Assembly (NCBI GenBank): GCA_021018815.1
Contig: JAITYX010000008.1
Span: 1,486,001-1,550,000 of the forward strand
DNA length: 64,000 nt
Direction: 5' to 3'
DNA from: Talinum fruticosum
Taxonomy: Eukaryota > Streptophyta > Magnoliopsida > Caryophyllales > Talinaceae
Shown: piece after piece, positions 22,951 to 36,604 of the stretch
How the letters are laid out: each line of letters begins with the position of its first letter
Position numbering within the stretch: the stretch's first letter is position 1
The notes under the pieces: model-generated
Databases searched by the model: none
What the model saw: only the letters and a program-made list of their open reading frames with translations
Told to the model about the DNA's origin: nothing
Program-made: the position numbers and the translations under genes

Positions 22951-24369
22951 GGGAGAGGGAGTGATGGTGTTGAGAGTGTATGAGAAAAGGAAGGCTGATT
23001 CGTTGGTTTATTTAAATGGCTTTTCCCGCTCTACCATTTGCCCATGCCAGTGGAGAGGTGAACAAAATTCGCGGGCTAAAACATTGAGTTATATGATTAT
23101 GATTTATTACCACAACCCAATTGCTCCATTGAGAAAGACTTTTTCCCCTTCTTTTCATTTTTAAATTCTATACGTTGCCTGTTCAATATATCTATATCAC
23201 ACAAAAAAAAAAAAAATCATCCATCAGTACAAATTTCGAAGAAATAAAGTTGATATAAAATGTTAATGTGATTGATGAACAATTAATTTATTTCGATAAA
23301 TATTAAATTCACAATAAAGTTCTTGGGAGATATCTCATCCAAGACAAACTAACTAGTTAACATATGATTGAAAGCCATTAAATAGAAGGCTCTTTCTCAC
23401 AATTTTAAAATGGTCTTCTAAACCCATGACCCAAATTCATGACCTAGAATTTATCATTTGAAGACCTACTAAAAATCTCACTCTACACTCTATATTCAAG
23501 TTGACACAAAATTATATAGAGGTGATTTGTACGGTCAAATATAAATTTGTTCTCAATTTCTTTAGCTGAAACTGTCAGCGCTAACGATCGTCTCCATAAA
23601 ACGCTAGAAAACAAAACTCTCTCCAATGATATATCGCCAACTTTGAAATTATGTTCCATCCCCAGGTCATATGGCATCAATGGCTGAAAAATTGCACAAA
23701 ACTAAAATGAGAAAACTCCCTCCAATGATATATAGCCAGCCGAGCTTCATAGGTTTAACCCCTATTCATAACCGGAAATGACAAGAGTTCCAAATCCTGA
23801 ACTTGAGTTGCCTAGCAAGCGTAGAGAGCAGACTAAGATAACAAATATGCAACGGCCAGCAACACTAATTCCTCGAAAGTTATGACAAACCAATTCACGA
23901 TCACGATTCACAACCAATGACTGCATACCACTTGCTGTGACAATCAGGGTTCCACCACATTCAAGCATTCAACGTAGAATTTCACCGCAATTCCTGTGCA
24001 TTCAGTCATTCACAGAACTGATGGATCTCATAAACTTTGTTTCAATACTCCGGCAACTTGCCCTTAGTGTCACTTTGGTCTAGCCTCAAAAGCGTATGAA
24101 TTCAAATACAAATTTTTAACCGCTCGCTTGACATGGAAATCAAAGGTTTCAGGCGCAATTGCGAAATCATGGCAAAATTTTACAGTTACCATACTTAAAT
24201 CCACATCCCAGCACTGAATTTGTCGATGGTTGTAGAATTTGACAACACGAGCCATCATCAACCCCTCTTGAGATGACAAAAGATTATCAAGTATGGGTAC
24301 TTGACAAACACCCGCTAAGTCAAAAGGACCTTACCTTCCTTATATATCTTTTCCCTAGAAGACTTCTTC
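22951..24369. other. Intergenic and probable 3' UTR of the SAM-domain gene
   Basis: Holds the promoter of the FAS1 gene on its left and, from about 23500 rightward, probably the 3' trailer of the minus-strand SAM gene. Several 65-70 codon open frames have no recognisable domain. Confidence 0.45.
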
Positions 24370-27300
24370 TCATGGTTGCCGTCTTGGGCGAGGCATGACG
24401 GCCTGGAGTATCTTCTTTCTAGGCCCCTGCAGGAAAATAGTTATTATCAACTATCAATAACATGAATGGGTTCCTGAAATGGGAAAGAGTGAAAATAGAC
24501 ACCCTGATGTACATCTGATCAGCAACATAAGAAGAAAAAATCTCGAAAATGAGAGGTAAGAAAACAAATATTCATGAGAAGGAGAATGACTGTGGAGCTT
24601 TGATAATTGGTGCATTGGAAAAGAAAAGGACAAAAGGAATGCTAAAAAGAAAGCTAAGAATTGGGCAGTTTCCATAAGTACCATTGGGATTCCCAACTCT
24701 TTCAAGTCATTGTCACCCATCTGCCTCAGTGCGTTCATGTCTACCTGCTCAAACCACAAAAACAACATATACACAATCAAGACAAGTCAAAGCTTAATTT
24801 CTATGAAAAGGAAAGGAGATACAAGGAGTTTAACATTACACAACATTGAGATCTTTTGTCATCTTCAGATCACAGTCAAGCACAACGGTTTCAAGTTGTA
24901 ATGCTATACAGAATATTTAATTTTTTATGGGCGGGGGGTTTATTGGAATATAATCTCTCTCTTTCCTACATTTACACCCCACAATGTTCATATTCCCCCA
25001 GGAAGATAGGAAGTGATCAAATTTTATAACCAACACCCTAGGAAGATAGGAACTGGGAATAGTTGACTATACAATTGGATAATTTCCGATTTTATGTCAC
25101 ATTACTTCCTCTATGATGTCCTACACCCTGGTAAAGATTTATCTTGAATTTGCATTTAAATGTAACCTTTCATTTTAAGCTCCAATCAAGGTCAGTTCCT
25201 CTAAATCACCTTGTTCTGGGTAATACATTTATTCTGAGGCAGAAAAAGGAGGAACAATATCTTAATGCACTTTATACCTACAGGCAGCACTTCTCTAAAG
25301 CTCTTTACATCTGCCCCTTCTTCAAAGTTCTTGTTCTCCCCACACTTTTTTTTTTTAAGGGGGAACAACTGGAAGCAAAGCACTATTGTACAGTCTATAA
25401 AAAGCTGCCCAATTGACACTGGAGTAACCCAAGTTAAATTAAAATTTTGCCATCAGAATGAGGAACCACCCTATATCCATTCAGTTTGATGTACTGTTCC
25501 CAGTGATGTATGTGCATTACGTACGTGTCCTAAAGTGTAAAAGGCTACAAATGAATCAGACATCTATTCCTACAAATTGTCACAACAGAAATATAAAATG
25601 TATATACGAATAACACTACTGAATCATGTAAAAGATTATAATGTATAACTACTAAGGCAGTAACTTTAAACTGCACAGTTAACCAAAAAGGCATCCTAGA
25701 CACTTAAGTATGTGATACGACTTCATATTAGACGTGCATTTCCTTCAGAATGATACATAATAAGTCATTGGTTCCACCTTTTTGCAATTAATGATTGAAA
25801 ACTGGTTAAAGCATGCAACAAATTACAGAAATCCATAAGTATGTGCTCTTCTGCATGAAGTCTAGGAGAAGAGAATAGGACTTCCATTCCTAAAATTTGA
25901 CCTAGAGGACTTGATTCCCACTGGGTACAAATTAGTTAACTACGAATGTGATTCATGATGCTCCTGTATCCCATAAAACGTCAGATTTTCCCTTTCATAG
26001 AAAGAACACACACCAGCAAGTGGCAAGTTAGGAACCACTATACACAAACTACCAAATTGGTGTCAATTTGCTCTACCAATAGAAAAAAAGAAACAAAAAG
26101 AAGGAAATGAAAGGATATCCACAATGTAGTAAACGTGTTGTTTCTAAGACTTCAGCCTTCCATATAATGGCAAAATTGATGTGGCTGAATCAACAATTTT
26201 GCATCACTCAGAAGCTATAATTATTCATATTACAAGTAGCTCCATTGTCTAAGTTAAGCAACAAAACTCTCAAACATGAGTCAAACAGCATTCCAAGTTT
26301 AGCATATGTACCTCCTCAGCTTTGAAATAAATAGCATATTTTTCCAAGCCCAAAGAATGCAGCAAACTTTCAACACTAGAAGGTTCATCACCCTGCAGCC
26401 ACAAATAACAAACAGCAAGTAAGAAACAACACATGGTTTAAAACAAATATTTGACATCCACAGCAGCAAAGCCATGAGCTAGAGCCAGACATATCTATTT
26501 GAAAGAGCATCAACTTGAAAATCCTGTACTAAGTAGAACAACAATACTTGATGAGATAGCTACTGTAGCCCCCCTGGCGATGAGATAGCTAATGTAGTCA
26601 CTTTTGATATCATATAATGCCAACCTAGGGGCCACCAATTCAGTTCCACAACAAGGCAGTATCACCCAGAATTGTATGAAGTCTATGTGCAAGCAGAAAA
26701 ACTACCAGAAAACCTAATTACCAGAAAACTACCAGAATTGTATGAAGTCTATGTGCAGGCTTGTATAGCCATACTATAGAATAATCCACTTTCATCCACG
26801 AAACAAGCCGACACAATGTCTAATGACAACTTGGACTTGTTAAAACGGTTCTCTTCGTCAGCATCGATGGGAAAAATTACAAATATTCATGGGTGTATTC
26901 TAAACCAAAATAAATAAATAAATGTCACAACAATTAAGTAATAGCTCAGACTGCTTGTCTAGCCATACTATAGAATAATCCACTTTCATCCACGAAACAA
27001 ACCAACAAATGTCTAATGACAACTTGGACTAGTTAAATGGGTTTTCTTCGACAGCATCAATGGGCAAAATTACAAATATTCATGGGTGTATTCTGATTTG
27101 TTGAACCAAGAAAATTTATGTAAATACTAATTACAGGCGTAGAAAGCAGCAGTTAATGAACAGCCCCTCCCATGGGGCGGCAAAAAAGTTTGGGCATTCA
27201 CTCATGGGGTAACCAGAAAGGTAGTGGTTAAAGCTCTTGACTAAAGTCATTATACACCTCTAGTCTATGGAGCACAATAAATGGCTTTTTTTATAAAAAA

Positions 27301-29200
27301 AAAAAAGACAGGGGGAAAGGGAATTTGACTCATACCATGGATGGTATCTTCGGTATAATTCCACTTGCTTGAGGATAACGAGCAGGGATAGGAGCTATAG
27401 ACTTCACCGGAGGAGCAGGTAGAGCAGATCTTGTCAGATAGGAAGAAGAAGTGACATGTCTTGGTGGACTCATTCTTATTGATGAACTTGGCCTCCCATC
27501 ACCATATGCCCTGATTAAAGACCTGCTCTCTAACTCCCCTCTACTTCTTTCAGGAGAGATTCCCTAGAAGCAGAAGGGCGCAAAGACCTTTCTGGAGATC
27601 TTCGTCTTAAATTGTCCAAAGTCCATGAAGAATAACTTCGACCGGGGTCCATCACTGACAAGTCATGAGTAGTTCTTGAGGAGGGAGTTCGCCCCAGTAT
27701 AACAGGATCTCTAGGGTCGAGCACACGGTTGCGAGATATACCAGCATCCATGGGTTCACGCATAGGATATCTAGCACTAACAGATGCTTCTGGGGGCCGC
27801 ATGGTCTTACTGTCTATTGAAGACCGAGAAGTCCGACTTGACAACTTATCCCGAAGGTCAACATTACCTCGTGAATCATTGCTACGTGACTGCCTAACCA
27901 TGCTCTTCTCCATAAGTTTGAATCGGAGATCATTTTTACCAAGATGGCCATCTTCAGCATTTCATTGACATCATGATTAGTAAAACAAAAATAAGTCCAG
28001 GGACAGAAAGACAAATAAATCCCATACCATTTAAGCTACTTGTCCCAAAACTCTCCCCACGCTGCCTGAGGATCATAAATAGAGGAACATTAAGTGCCTC
28101 ATTCCATATAGCAAACCCATAATCACCAAAGAACAACTTTCCCATTAAGTTCATTGCATGTATATATTCCTTTGAGATAGTATGATAACAACAATATGAA
28201 GCAAAATATTGGTTATGCAGGACACATTTCACCAACCTAAGCTTTCATTTATTGTAGCATCACACATTTAAGAAACCAAACAACTAAAAGGTTGGAACTC
28301 ATATGCACTTCATGCATATTACAAACACTATAGTGAAGAAGAAAGGAATTCATACCAGTTGGTTTGGTCGGAACAAAATTAACTGTGAGGCCAACTCACT
28401 GAATTCAGAGTAGCATAAAGGACCAAAAATTTATTTGAAACAAACGATTTCATTTACGTTCAGCAAGCAGACCCACTAATACAGTAATACCAATACGTAT
28501 ATAAAGCACAAGTTAACAGAGTAGAACGACAGCATATACCCCAAATGGTCATACCAACACGGGGAAAGATGTACTCACCTCTTGTCATAGTGATGATTTC
28601 TATCATCCAAATCACCCCCAATCTATCTCTGATGGAACGTTTGCTTCCAGCCATGGAAACGCCATTGGAAAACCCATCTTCTAACACGCCTCGTGCTCTC
28701 TTCACCACCTACATTTGATCAAGCTGGTCAAAACTAAAGCAACTCCCTCAACCAACCTTCCACGACTAAGGTATCACTTCTGGGACATATTATCTGTGCC
28801 AAGCATGCAACCAAACCCCATATCTCATGAATCACAGATTCTTATTTTAGTTATCGTGAACCAACTAGATGAATATCAACATTTTCACTTAGAAAAAGAT
28901 GAATTATGTTCACAATCAAGCATTAAAACTGCTACAAATTAATCCTCCCTTTTTCCTTCCGCTTTCTTCTAAATCTTTCACATCCAAGAAAGTCCATATG
29001 CGCCCAAACCCATCAAAAACAGTGACAAGCATGAAAAGTGATAAGCATGCGCAAACTAATAAGCTCAGAAATTTCAAGAACAACGAAACGAGTAGAACCC
29101 TAATTGGTGGGGGGAAGAAAAGTGAAGCGAAATGACGAAAATGTACCCGACCACTACGCCCGAGAGTGACGGTGACGCGAGACCTCGAATTATCCGACAT
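24370..29200 (-). CDS. SAM-domain protein, seven exons, two apparent 1-bp frameshifts
   Basis: Exons (minus): 29200-29147, 28708-28579, 28065-28028, 27951-27336, 26392-26312, 24744-24682, 24426-24370. Every junction is GT-AG. With one base restored in exon 2 and one in exon 4 the phases agree throughout and give 346 residues. The start MSDNSRSRVTVTLGRSGR leads into an RKR-rich segment, an Arg/Ser-rich middle (RRRSPERS) and a C-terminal sterile alpha motif (about 281-346: SLLHSLGLEKY, FKAEEVDMNALRQM, DLKELGIP, GPRKKIL). This matches a small plant family of nuclear-looking SAM proteins (Arabidopsis At3g07760 type) whose function is not defined; the SAM domain suggests protein or RNA contacts. 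Exon 2 changes frame at a five-G run (28615-28619) and exon 4 at a three-G run (27562-27564). No TATA box is evident upstream. Confidence 0.85.
26667..27094. repeat. Nested direct repeats in intron 4 of the SAM gene
   Basis: A 28-bp unit (CAGAATTGTATGAAGTCTAT...) occurs at 26667 and 26733. A longer unit beginning GCTTGTATAGCCATAC at 26759-26901 recurs at 26953-27094 with scattered differences (period about 194). Just before them, GATGAGATAGCTA is also doubled (about 26551/26579). Confidence 0.8.
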
Positions 29201-31600
29201 TAGAGGATTTGAAACAAGCTCCCAGACTCCAAAATCGAGCACTGCGAATTACAAACCAGCTGATTGATCGAAAATCCCTCTCCACAAAAACAAGCTTTAT
29301 CAATCTATAAATACTTCAAATTTGAGAATATTCGAATAGGTGATGCAGGAGAGAGAAAGCTGGAAACGAAGGAGACAGAAGAAGAGTACAAGGAGTTGCT
29401 GCAATGGAGGATTTGGGATTAGGGCTTTTCCTTCGCCGTGGCCGAAGGTGTTGAGAGAGAGAAAGGAGAGAGGAGAGAGGAAGAGTGTGTGTAGGTTTAA
29501 TGGGCCTAGACCGAATTTAAAAGTAGGCCCATCGAAGAAAAATAACCGCGAGAGTATGAGACTCGACTCACGTGAGACAGAGCCCTTGTCCAATGTATAT
29601 CCCGCTAGGCCCAAGTTCAGGTTTTCTTTTTATTTTTGCTTTTGTTTTAGGACTAATAAAATGTTCATAATTTAGTTTAGCTTTTTTTTTTGGGGGGAGA
29701 ATTTAGGATTCCAGGGACAATTCACAGGGATGTTGTTGCTTGGAAGGCTCTTGTTGGACTTGTTTATCGTTTCCAAAAAATAAAAAAATAGAGTCGTTGC
29801 TTTGAAGTTTAAAAATGAATAATATTGATTGAAGTTACAAGTTTTTATCAGTGATACACTCAGAGAAGCGGATAGGGTGTTGATTGGGTGGCTAATTATG
29901 TTCTTTGTATTTTTTCTTCTTTACTTTGGATGTTTATTTCTTCTTCTTCTTCTTTTCTCTTCATTCTAATGGATAATAATTCGGGTATAACTTTTACGAG
30001 AAGGACTATCGGTTAGTCTGTTTTACTTATCCTTTCCAAAAAAGAGGAAAATTGTTGGCAACTTAAATTATCCGTTATGAATCAACCACACACGACATAT
30101 CTGATTTTAGTCTTGTCTATATTGAATTTCTTGGTATTTAAGAATGTCAAATTTATGTAATGTGAACCTAATATAATCCAAATAAAATTTCAATCTAAAA
30201 TCAATTGATAATAGGCGGATATCTTCCCTATATTATAATTATAATTATAATTATAATTATATATACAAAAAGAAACTCGTATTTTTATCAATATAGCAAA
30301 AATATATAATCCAACAAACAATCTATATAATCCAACAAACAATAACTAGGTCTAAGGCCTATGAATCTTACTTGTACACCTCCCTTGAGCTTATCTTGAT
30401 TAGGGGCCTAAAGATACACCAAATTATGGATCCCAAAAAAATATAAATACAAAGTTTTCCATTTTTACTTGTATAAAAGCATATGAAAATGAATTAGCCA
30501 TATTGCCCCCTCCCCCGAAAAAATATTTAATTATCGTGTTTGTAGAGTCAAATCTAAAATTATGGAGACCACGAAAAGAAAGAAAAATATTTAATTACAG
30601 TGAATTCATGAAACCCTAGCTAACTTCCTTTTTTTTTTTTTTTTGAGTCGAAACCCTAGCTAACTTAAATTCCCACATGAAGAAAAGCTTTGGCGCACAC
30701 ACAAGCCATTCTTTCCAAGACTGGGACTAATGATTAATTAAATTAGGCGGTTATCATTATTTACACTGAAGTGTAGTACATAGAATTTTGTGCAATTAGT
30801 GATAAGATTAAATTAAGGGATGTATATTTATTTGTTACATATGGTCATAGTTATATAACAAAGATATAAAGTTTAAATTTTTCAGATAATTTTCAATACA
30901 ATATTCATCGCCGAATTTAAAATTTTCAATGAGATTAACACTAATAGACCAACAATTACTTATTATTGATCTTAAAGAAATTATCGAAATTTGTCGAGAA
31001 TGAGATGTAAATGTAATGTAACCCTAGCATACAGACAACCTTCATTTCAAGCAATTAAGCTTCATTTATAAAAGAAAATATATGACTAGCAATAACTTAA
31101 ATCTGATGAAATTAAATAAAAATATGGGCACAAAAATGACAAGAAATCAAACATGGATACCTAGCTTAGCTGAACAAGGGTTGGCTTGGCTTATCCCAAT
31201 TTTTCAGAGGGGATACAAATTTTTATTTATTTATTTTTTGTGTCATAAGCATTTAAGGTAAATAAAAGCGATAATTTGACAGATTAATAATTACTAGTAA
31301 AATGGAAACTATTCTTACTGTCCTTTTTCACATTTCGCAAAAATAGAAACACCCTTCACATAAAAGAGACTTTCACTAGTTGGGACTAACACATTTTTAT
31401 TGCCCTCGTCAAATTTTGCATAAATATGGAAACCCAAATTCATTTTGCATGCTTCCCATAAACTCGCACCAAATGGAGTAAATATATAGATCAACAATTT
31501 AACAATCAAATTAAATCAAAACACCAGTGAGAATATCACAAGGAGAGAAAATAAATAAAAACTCACATCATATTCTTCATACATACCTTATGCTCGATAA
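29201..31600. other. SAM gene promoter, then gene-free spacer
   Basis: 29201-29500 is the leader/promoter of the SAM gene, with GA-rich tracts near 29450-29482. The plus-strand open frame at 29340 lies in this leader and is not convincing. Beyond 29700 the sequence is AT-rich, with a (TAATTA)n run at about 30231-30262 and a doubled ATATAATCCAACAAACAAT (about 30303/30324). No gene seen. Confidence 0.5.
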
Positions 31601-32290
31601 AATTCAAGATAAAAAAGCAAAACCCATATGAAAATAATCAAACTATATCAGATCTAAGGCAAAGAAAACTGATTCTGTAATTCGGACCGTGATGCTTCAA
31701 TTCCCCAAGCAAGATGTTGATCGATCTCAACAAAGGAGAAGGGTTAAACTCGCGGGTTTTTTTTTTCCAGAAAATTCTTCTGAAAAATACAGCGAGCTAG
31801 GGTTTCTTCTACTTCGATCTTGAGAGAAAAGCTAGCTAGTAGGGAAGATAATATATATTCTTCTTCAAGAGATGATATTATCTTCGATCGTAAAATTCAA
31901 ACTGATGGGTTCAGTTCTTCTTCCTCTTCCTCTTCCTCTTCCTCTTTCTTTTTCTTGTCCCTGTTGAGGCGGTTTTGAAGGGGGAGGAGGATAGAGGAGA
32001 GAGAGAGAAAGAGAGAGAAATCTGACAAAGGTGGTGAGGAGGAAGAGGAGTCAATGATGGTGAGATGAGGGAGAAGGAAGAGGCCATGATGATTAGCTGT
32101 TGGGTGCAGGAGAAGAAGCTGATGGTGGTGGTAGTGGTTGTGGTCTCTGGTTATGATGGTGATGATGAGCTTCAGTCTAGAGAGAGAAAGTAGAGAGAGA
32201 GAGAGAGGGAGAGGAGAGAGAAAGTGATGGAAGAGAAAGAGGGGCAGCTGCGGTTGAAAATTCTCATTACATGGGGCAACAAAATGGCAT
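31601..32290 (-). other. Leader-like region with a 58-codon open frame; unidentified
   Basis: On the minus strand this is pyrimidine-rich (CT runs at about 31995-32020 and 32173-32222), like a plant 5' leader. An ATG at 32087 opens 58 codons ending at 31911: MASSFSLISPSLTPL at the start, then Ser/Pro-rich sequence and a tail of alternating Arg-Lys made by an AGGAAG repeat. The N-terminus resembles a transit peptide in composition only. No continuing exon was identified down to 31000. It may be the 5' end of a non-coding transcript, a first exon, or chance. Confidence 0.3.
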
Positions 32291-35200
32291 AATTATCGTC
32301 TTGGGAGGAGACACTTTACCAACTTTTTTTTTTTTTGGGGGGTTTGAATTTTTTTTTTTTTAATTTGACTCCCTTTATTTTAGAGAGAGTGAGAAAAGAA
32401 GAGAAATAAAAAGCGGCTTTGGCTTCGCCTTCGAAGGGCGTTAAAAACGAAAAAATGCATACTACACTACGTGCATTTCTTGGGTGACGACCCCATAATT
32501 AAGCATCTTGTGAAAATAATAATTCAAAGAAAAATATAGTCCCAAAAAATGCATGGCTCGTGGATATTTAAGTGTTTAATGTGTAAAGGAAAACTCTTGT
32601 AATACTCCTATCATTTTGATAATGTTTGACTTGGTAAAATCAAAGCTTTTATGGTCTCAAAAATTAAAAATTGATAATGTTTCTACGTTAGTAAAATTAT
32701 TTATTTAACAAAGTTTTTTTTTTAAAGTTAAGATTTAAAGATTAGTATTTTTTCTATTAATTATAATTTCTTTCAAATTGTGAAGGTTAAAATCTTTCTA
32801 ATAAATGCATTTTTATTAATTCGAACCTGTATTTTTTCATTATTATGAGATAATGCAATTTGCATGTATATAAGGAATATTCAATTTATAATATATATGT
32901 TAACAGAAGTACAACATGAATTTAAAAGATCAAAAAATAAATAAATAATTACGCATCAAAGTATCACGCAATATTTTGGTTGATAATGATATACTTGAAG
33001 ATTGCCCTAATATTGTATACACTGGCAAGCAAGTATCGGTATACATTGTCATTTTTCATCCCCATTCATGCTATTTTTTGGATGATGCGATACCTTGTTT
33101 CGTATTGTAATAGAACGGTGTTTGTTTCTGCTTGGAACAACTTTAAAGCTATTATTTCTTCATTTCTCCTAAATTTAGATGTTTAACAATAACACACACA
33201 AAACTATCCAATTCATATAGGTTGAGTTAGTGACTAGTTGGGTATGGTATTATACATCCTCTGTATCAAGAAAGATAAAGGAACCTCGTCTTTTTGGTAA
33301 GTACGAGCCATCTACCGGAACCCCTAATTTAAGAGTACTTTAATTATATTTGGAGGCCTAAGAAGGAAGGGAGATGTCAAGCTCATATTATAAGGACATG
33401 ACCCACTATCCATCACAACTTCTCTTTACACAAGGAAGAAATTGTTTCCCCAAGAAAAGGTGAAAATTTAAGTGGGGAGTTTTGTCAATCAAGCAACACT
33501 CACTTGGTAAAAAAGTTAAAGGAACATGTTTACATATGATCCATCCATTTGCGAAATCTCTAATGACCCCTACCCCGACCATTTTTTTTTAGAGAGGAAT
33601 AGAGCCATGTTAAGGCTATGAATGATAAAGATTCATGACAGGAGAGACAAGGGGACTTCTCATACAGTGAGTTAGTGACGGATCCAAAAATCTTATTTAA
33701 TAATGTCTAATTTACGGATGTCTATGTCAAAATATTTGAATTTTTTTATAGAAATTTCAATAATTTTCTGGAGAATGGTTGTCAGGGACATCGGCACCAG
33801 ATACCTACGTCCACCCCTGCTCTCTTATGGTAAGAATTTATCCATACACAGCCGTTAAAAAACGCTCTATAAAATTTGCCATAGCGAAGGCTTGCAAATT
33901 CACAAACACCTACAAGAAAAACGCATATCTTCATCAAACTACTCTTACAGTACATCTGACCAGAAATTCTTTACCACAGTATCCATCTTTTAGTGTCAAA
34001 AAATTATAATAATACCAACAATAATTTTTTAGTTATCACATATAAAAATTTTAAAAGACTTTTAAAGGACTTTTACATAAGCTTAAAAATGTTTCTTCAG
34101 CTAACGCGGATGCTGTATAAATCTGCCCTTGCCTATGGGTCAAATGTATTAGCTTTACCCTTAAATTGCGAATAACAAGTTCCGGTTACCCTAGCCCCCT
34201 CCACCAACAAAAAAAAGGAAAAAAATTAGAAGAAATATATAACCATAAGTTAGAAGTACTCCCAAAATATGTGTAAAAAAATAATTCAACAAAAAAGAAA
34301 TTTTAAACGTTTTGTGAGCAAATACAATAACGTGATACGTAAAAGGATAAACTCCCATATACATAAAAGAATTTGCATGAAAACTGTAGCAAACTCCAGA
34401 TAGATTGGATTAGGTATTGAGAAATAGGCAGACTTTTTAGGGGTTACGTTAAATGAGGTTGAGCATGTGTTAAAGTGTATCAACATGGAAAGAGAAGAAT
34501 CTGCCATTGAAGAACAAAAATACAATGATTAAGACCATATATAGATCGTGATTTTTGACCAAAGCAAAGTAGAAAAGAAAGAGATCAGTAAACCAAAATT
34601 AAAAGCATAAATCTATTGGGAATACCAATTAAAGATCCTCGTTGGGAATATATATATTCATTTAAAAGGCCAGGGATCTCATCTCATGCATGAGTCAAAT
34701 TAACTCTTTATGGCTTTTGTGCGAGTTACAACATGCAACTGTAATTATTTCAATAGTAAAATTACCACATTGAGTTATAAAAAAATTAAAAAAACCCTCC
34801 TATAGGAGGAGGGTGACTTAGATTTTCTTAGTATTGTCGATTTTTTATAGCATGGTTTCAGCTCGAAGAAAAATAGTAAACCTAATTAATATAATCTGTA
34901 ATATTTAAATTATGATGTGAAATAAGTTGATAAAGCATAAATTTGGTTTCTAAAACACTAAATGGTTATCTCCAAATATTCAACTCTTATAGATTAGGAT
35001 CTTATTATGTGTATATATATATTCAAATAATTAAAAGAAAAGGTAAGGAGCTAATGATATACGTGTCCTATACATCAACAAGACAAGGAGATAATGACAT
35101 ACGCGTCCAATATATCAACAATGCTACTTTTACTAATAATCCATGAAAACGATATAACATATAACGATAAAATTTAAATATAAATCTTACTAATAATTTT

Positions 35201-36300
35201 TAGCTTTAAAACTATGTCAATTTAGCCATACTAATTTTCGATGACTTTATATCTTTACTGTTAATGTATAACTTTACAGTCAATAGTTATTGAAAAAAAT
35301 AATTATATAGATAAAGAAAGAAATTCCACTGCTGCCATTACCACTTTCATGAAGAAAACATTCTATCTGTGGAGTACTAATTTTATAAGTAGTACGTACC
35401 ACATTTTCACCTCATTTCTTTTACATTGAGTTAAACTCCTATGACCTTTAACTTTTGCATTTGACCTTGATTTGATTGACAAAAGATCAGCAGCCAGGAA
35501 AAGCTTTCTTTCTCTCTCTTTTGGTTAAAAATGAGGTGCTAGCTAGTATATAGTCATCATCATTACACCTTAAAAGGATACAAGAATTAAGGTATTGCAA
35601 TAACCCTAACCTTTCTTTTAAAGGAATCCAAAAATCCTGTTGGAATACTTTTATGAATGGAAAAAAAGTGTTTTCAAGGGCAAAAAATTATAAGAAAAAG
35701 TATTCAAATTAACAACTATAAAGAAAAAAATATATATATACTGAAAAGACCCAATGTGACCAAAAAAAAAAAAAAAACTTTAGCCGTCCTCAAAAGAACG
35801 TTCACCATTTTTTATTGTCATATCTCAAAATAATTAGTCATTTTCTAAAAATGGTAATTTTAAATATATAATAGTCCTAAATACCCATCCTTTAAATTTA
35901 AAAAATAATTATAAATAGAATGAAAATTTAAATAACCAATTTAAATTCAAATCCCAAGGTTATTAATAGTATTTTATTTATTAAAGATATTAATTTATTA
36001 CCTTTTTAAATACATGCAATATCAAAGGTGACATTTTTTTAGACGGAGACAGCAAGTCGTACTAGTATATCATCCAAAATCAACACAACACAATAGACAA
36101 TTCGAACTCAATTCAAAATGGTGGACATGCATGAGATATTTTCACAAAGTAATTTTTTAATAAAATAAGCTTATTAAATTAAATATCAACTATCTCAAGC
36201 TTATCTTAAACAAAAAATAATATAATTTAAAATTAAATTAAAACCAAAATAAAAACTAATCCAAATTTGATTGATCCTAATATGAACCTATCTGATATTA
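32291..36300. other. Gene-poor AT-rich spacer
   Basis: No gene recognised. Open frames at 32980, 33779, 34286 and 34943 are short and unrecognised. A 40-bp direct repeat (AAGGAGCTAATGATATACGT...) lies at 35045 and 35085. Long homopolymers occur at about 32320-32362 and 35762-35776. Confidence 0.5.
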
Positions 36301-36439
36301 AGCCCAACTACCCATTATGTTGTTACTCGAAGCGAGCATAAGGGCACTACGGAAAAAACAAGGGAGGGGGGATTTGGGTAGAAATTTTAAGCCCACTCCT
36401 AGAAGGTTGTCGGCACAAGCCCGTCAATTCTTGATTACT

Positions 36440-36604
36440 AAACATATCAACAGCCCAGTCCAGCCAAGCCCAGCGCTGATCATCCTCGGAGCCCTACTTT
36501 CCCGCCATTGGCGACGATTGTTCCCCAGCTAACGCTCTCTCCCTCTACCGGGGCCGATTTCACCTGGGAACTCTACGAACTGTTTCATACTCCATGTTCC
36601 CAAG
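36440..36604 (+). promoter_or_regulatory. Site-II-like promoter and first exon of an undefined plus-strand transcript
   Basis: Closely spaced GCCCA elements (CAGCCCAGTCCAGCCAAGCC, about 36450-36471) are the type found in promoters of housekeeping genes. A CT-rich leader then ends at ATGTTCCCAAG followed by GTCAGT (donor at about 36605). Downstream sequence to about 39440 looks like intron (T-rich, no open frame). The candidate coding exon at 39455 could belong to it, but the reading phase could not be made to fit from the ATG here, so a non-coding first exon is more likely. Confidence 0.35.

Noticed and set aside
24454..24780. 108-codon minus-strand frame
   Set aside because: It contains the real SAM exon 24744-24682, but the rest reads through the intron; the spliced model explains it better.
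27205..27310. Possible SINE (GGTAGTGGTTAAAG plus a poly-A tract)
   Set aside because: No B box and no target-site duplication found; left unannotated.
29340..29675. 111-codon plus-strand frame upstream of the SAM gene
   Set aside because: Lies in a GA-rich leader/promoter, with low-complexity basic residues and no recognisable domain.
31678..31710. Resemblance to miR166 (TCGGACC...GCTTCA...TTCCCC) in TTCGGACCGTGATGCTTCAA
   Set aside because: Several inserted bases are needed, and no complementary star strand or hairpin was seen nearby.
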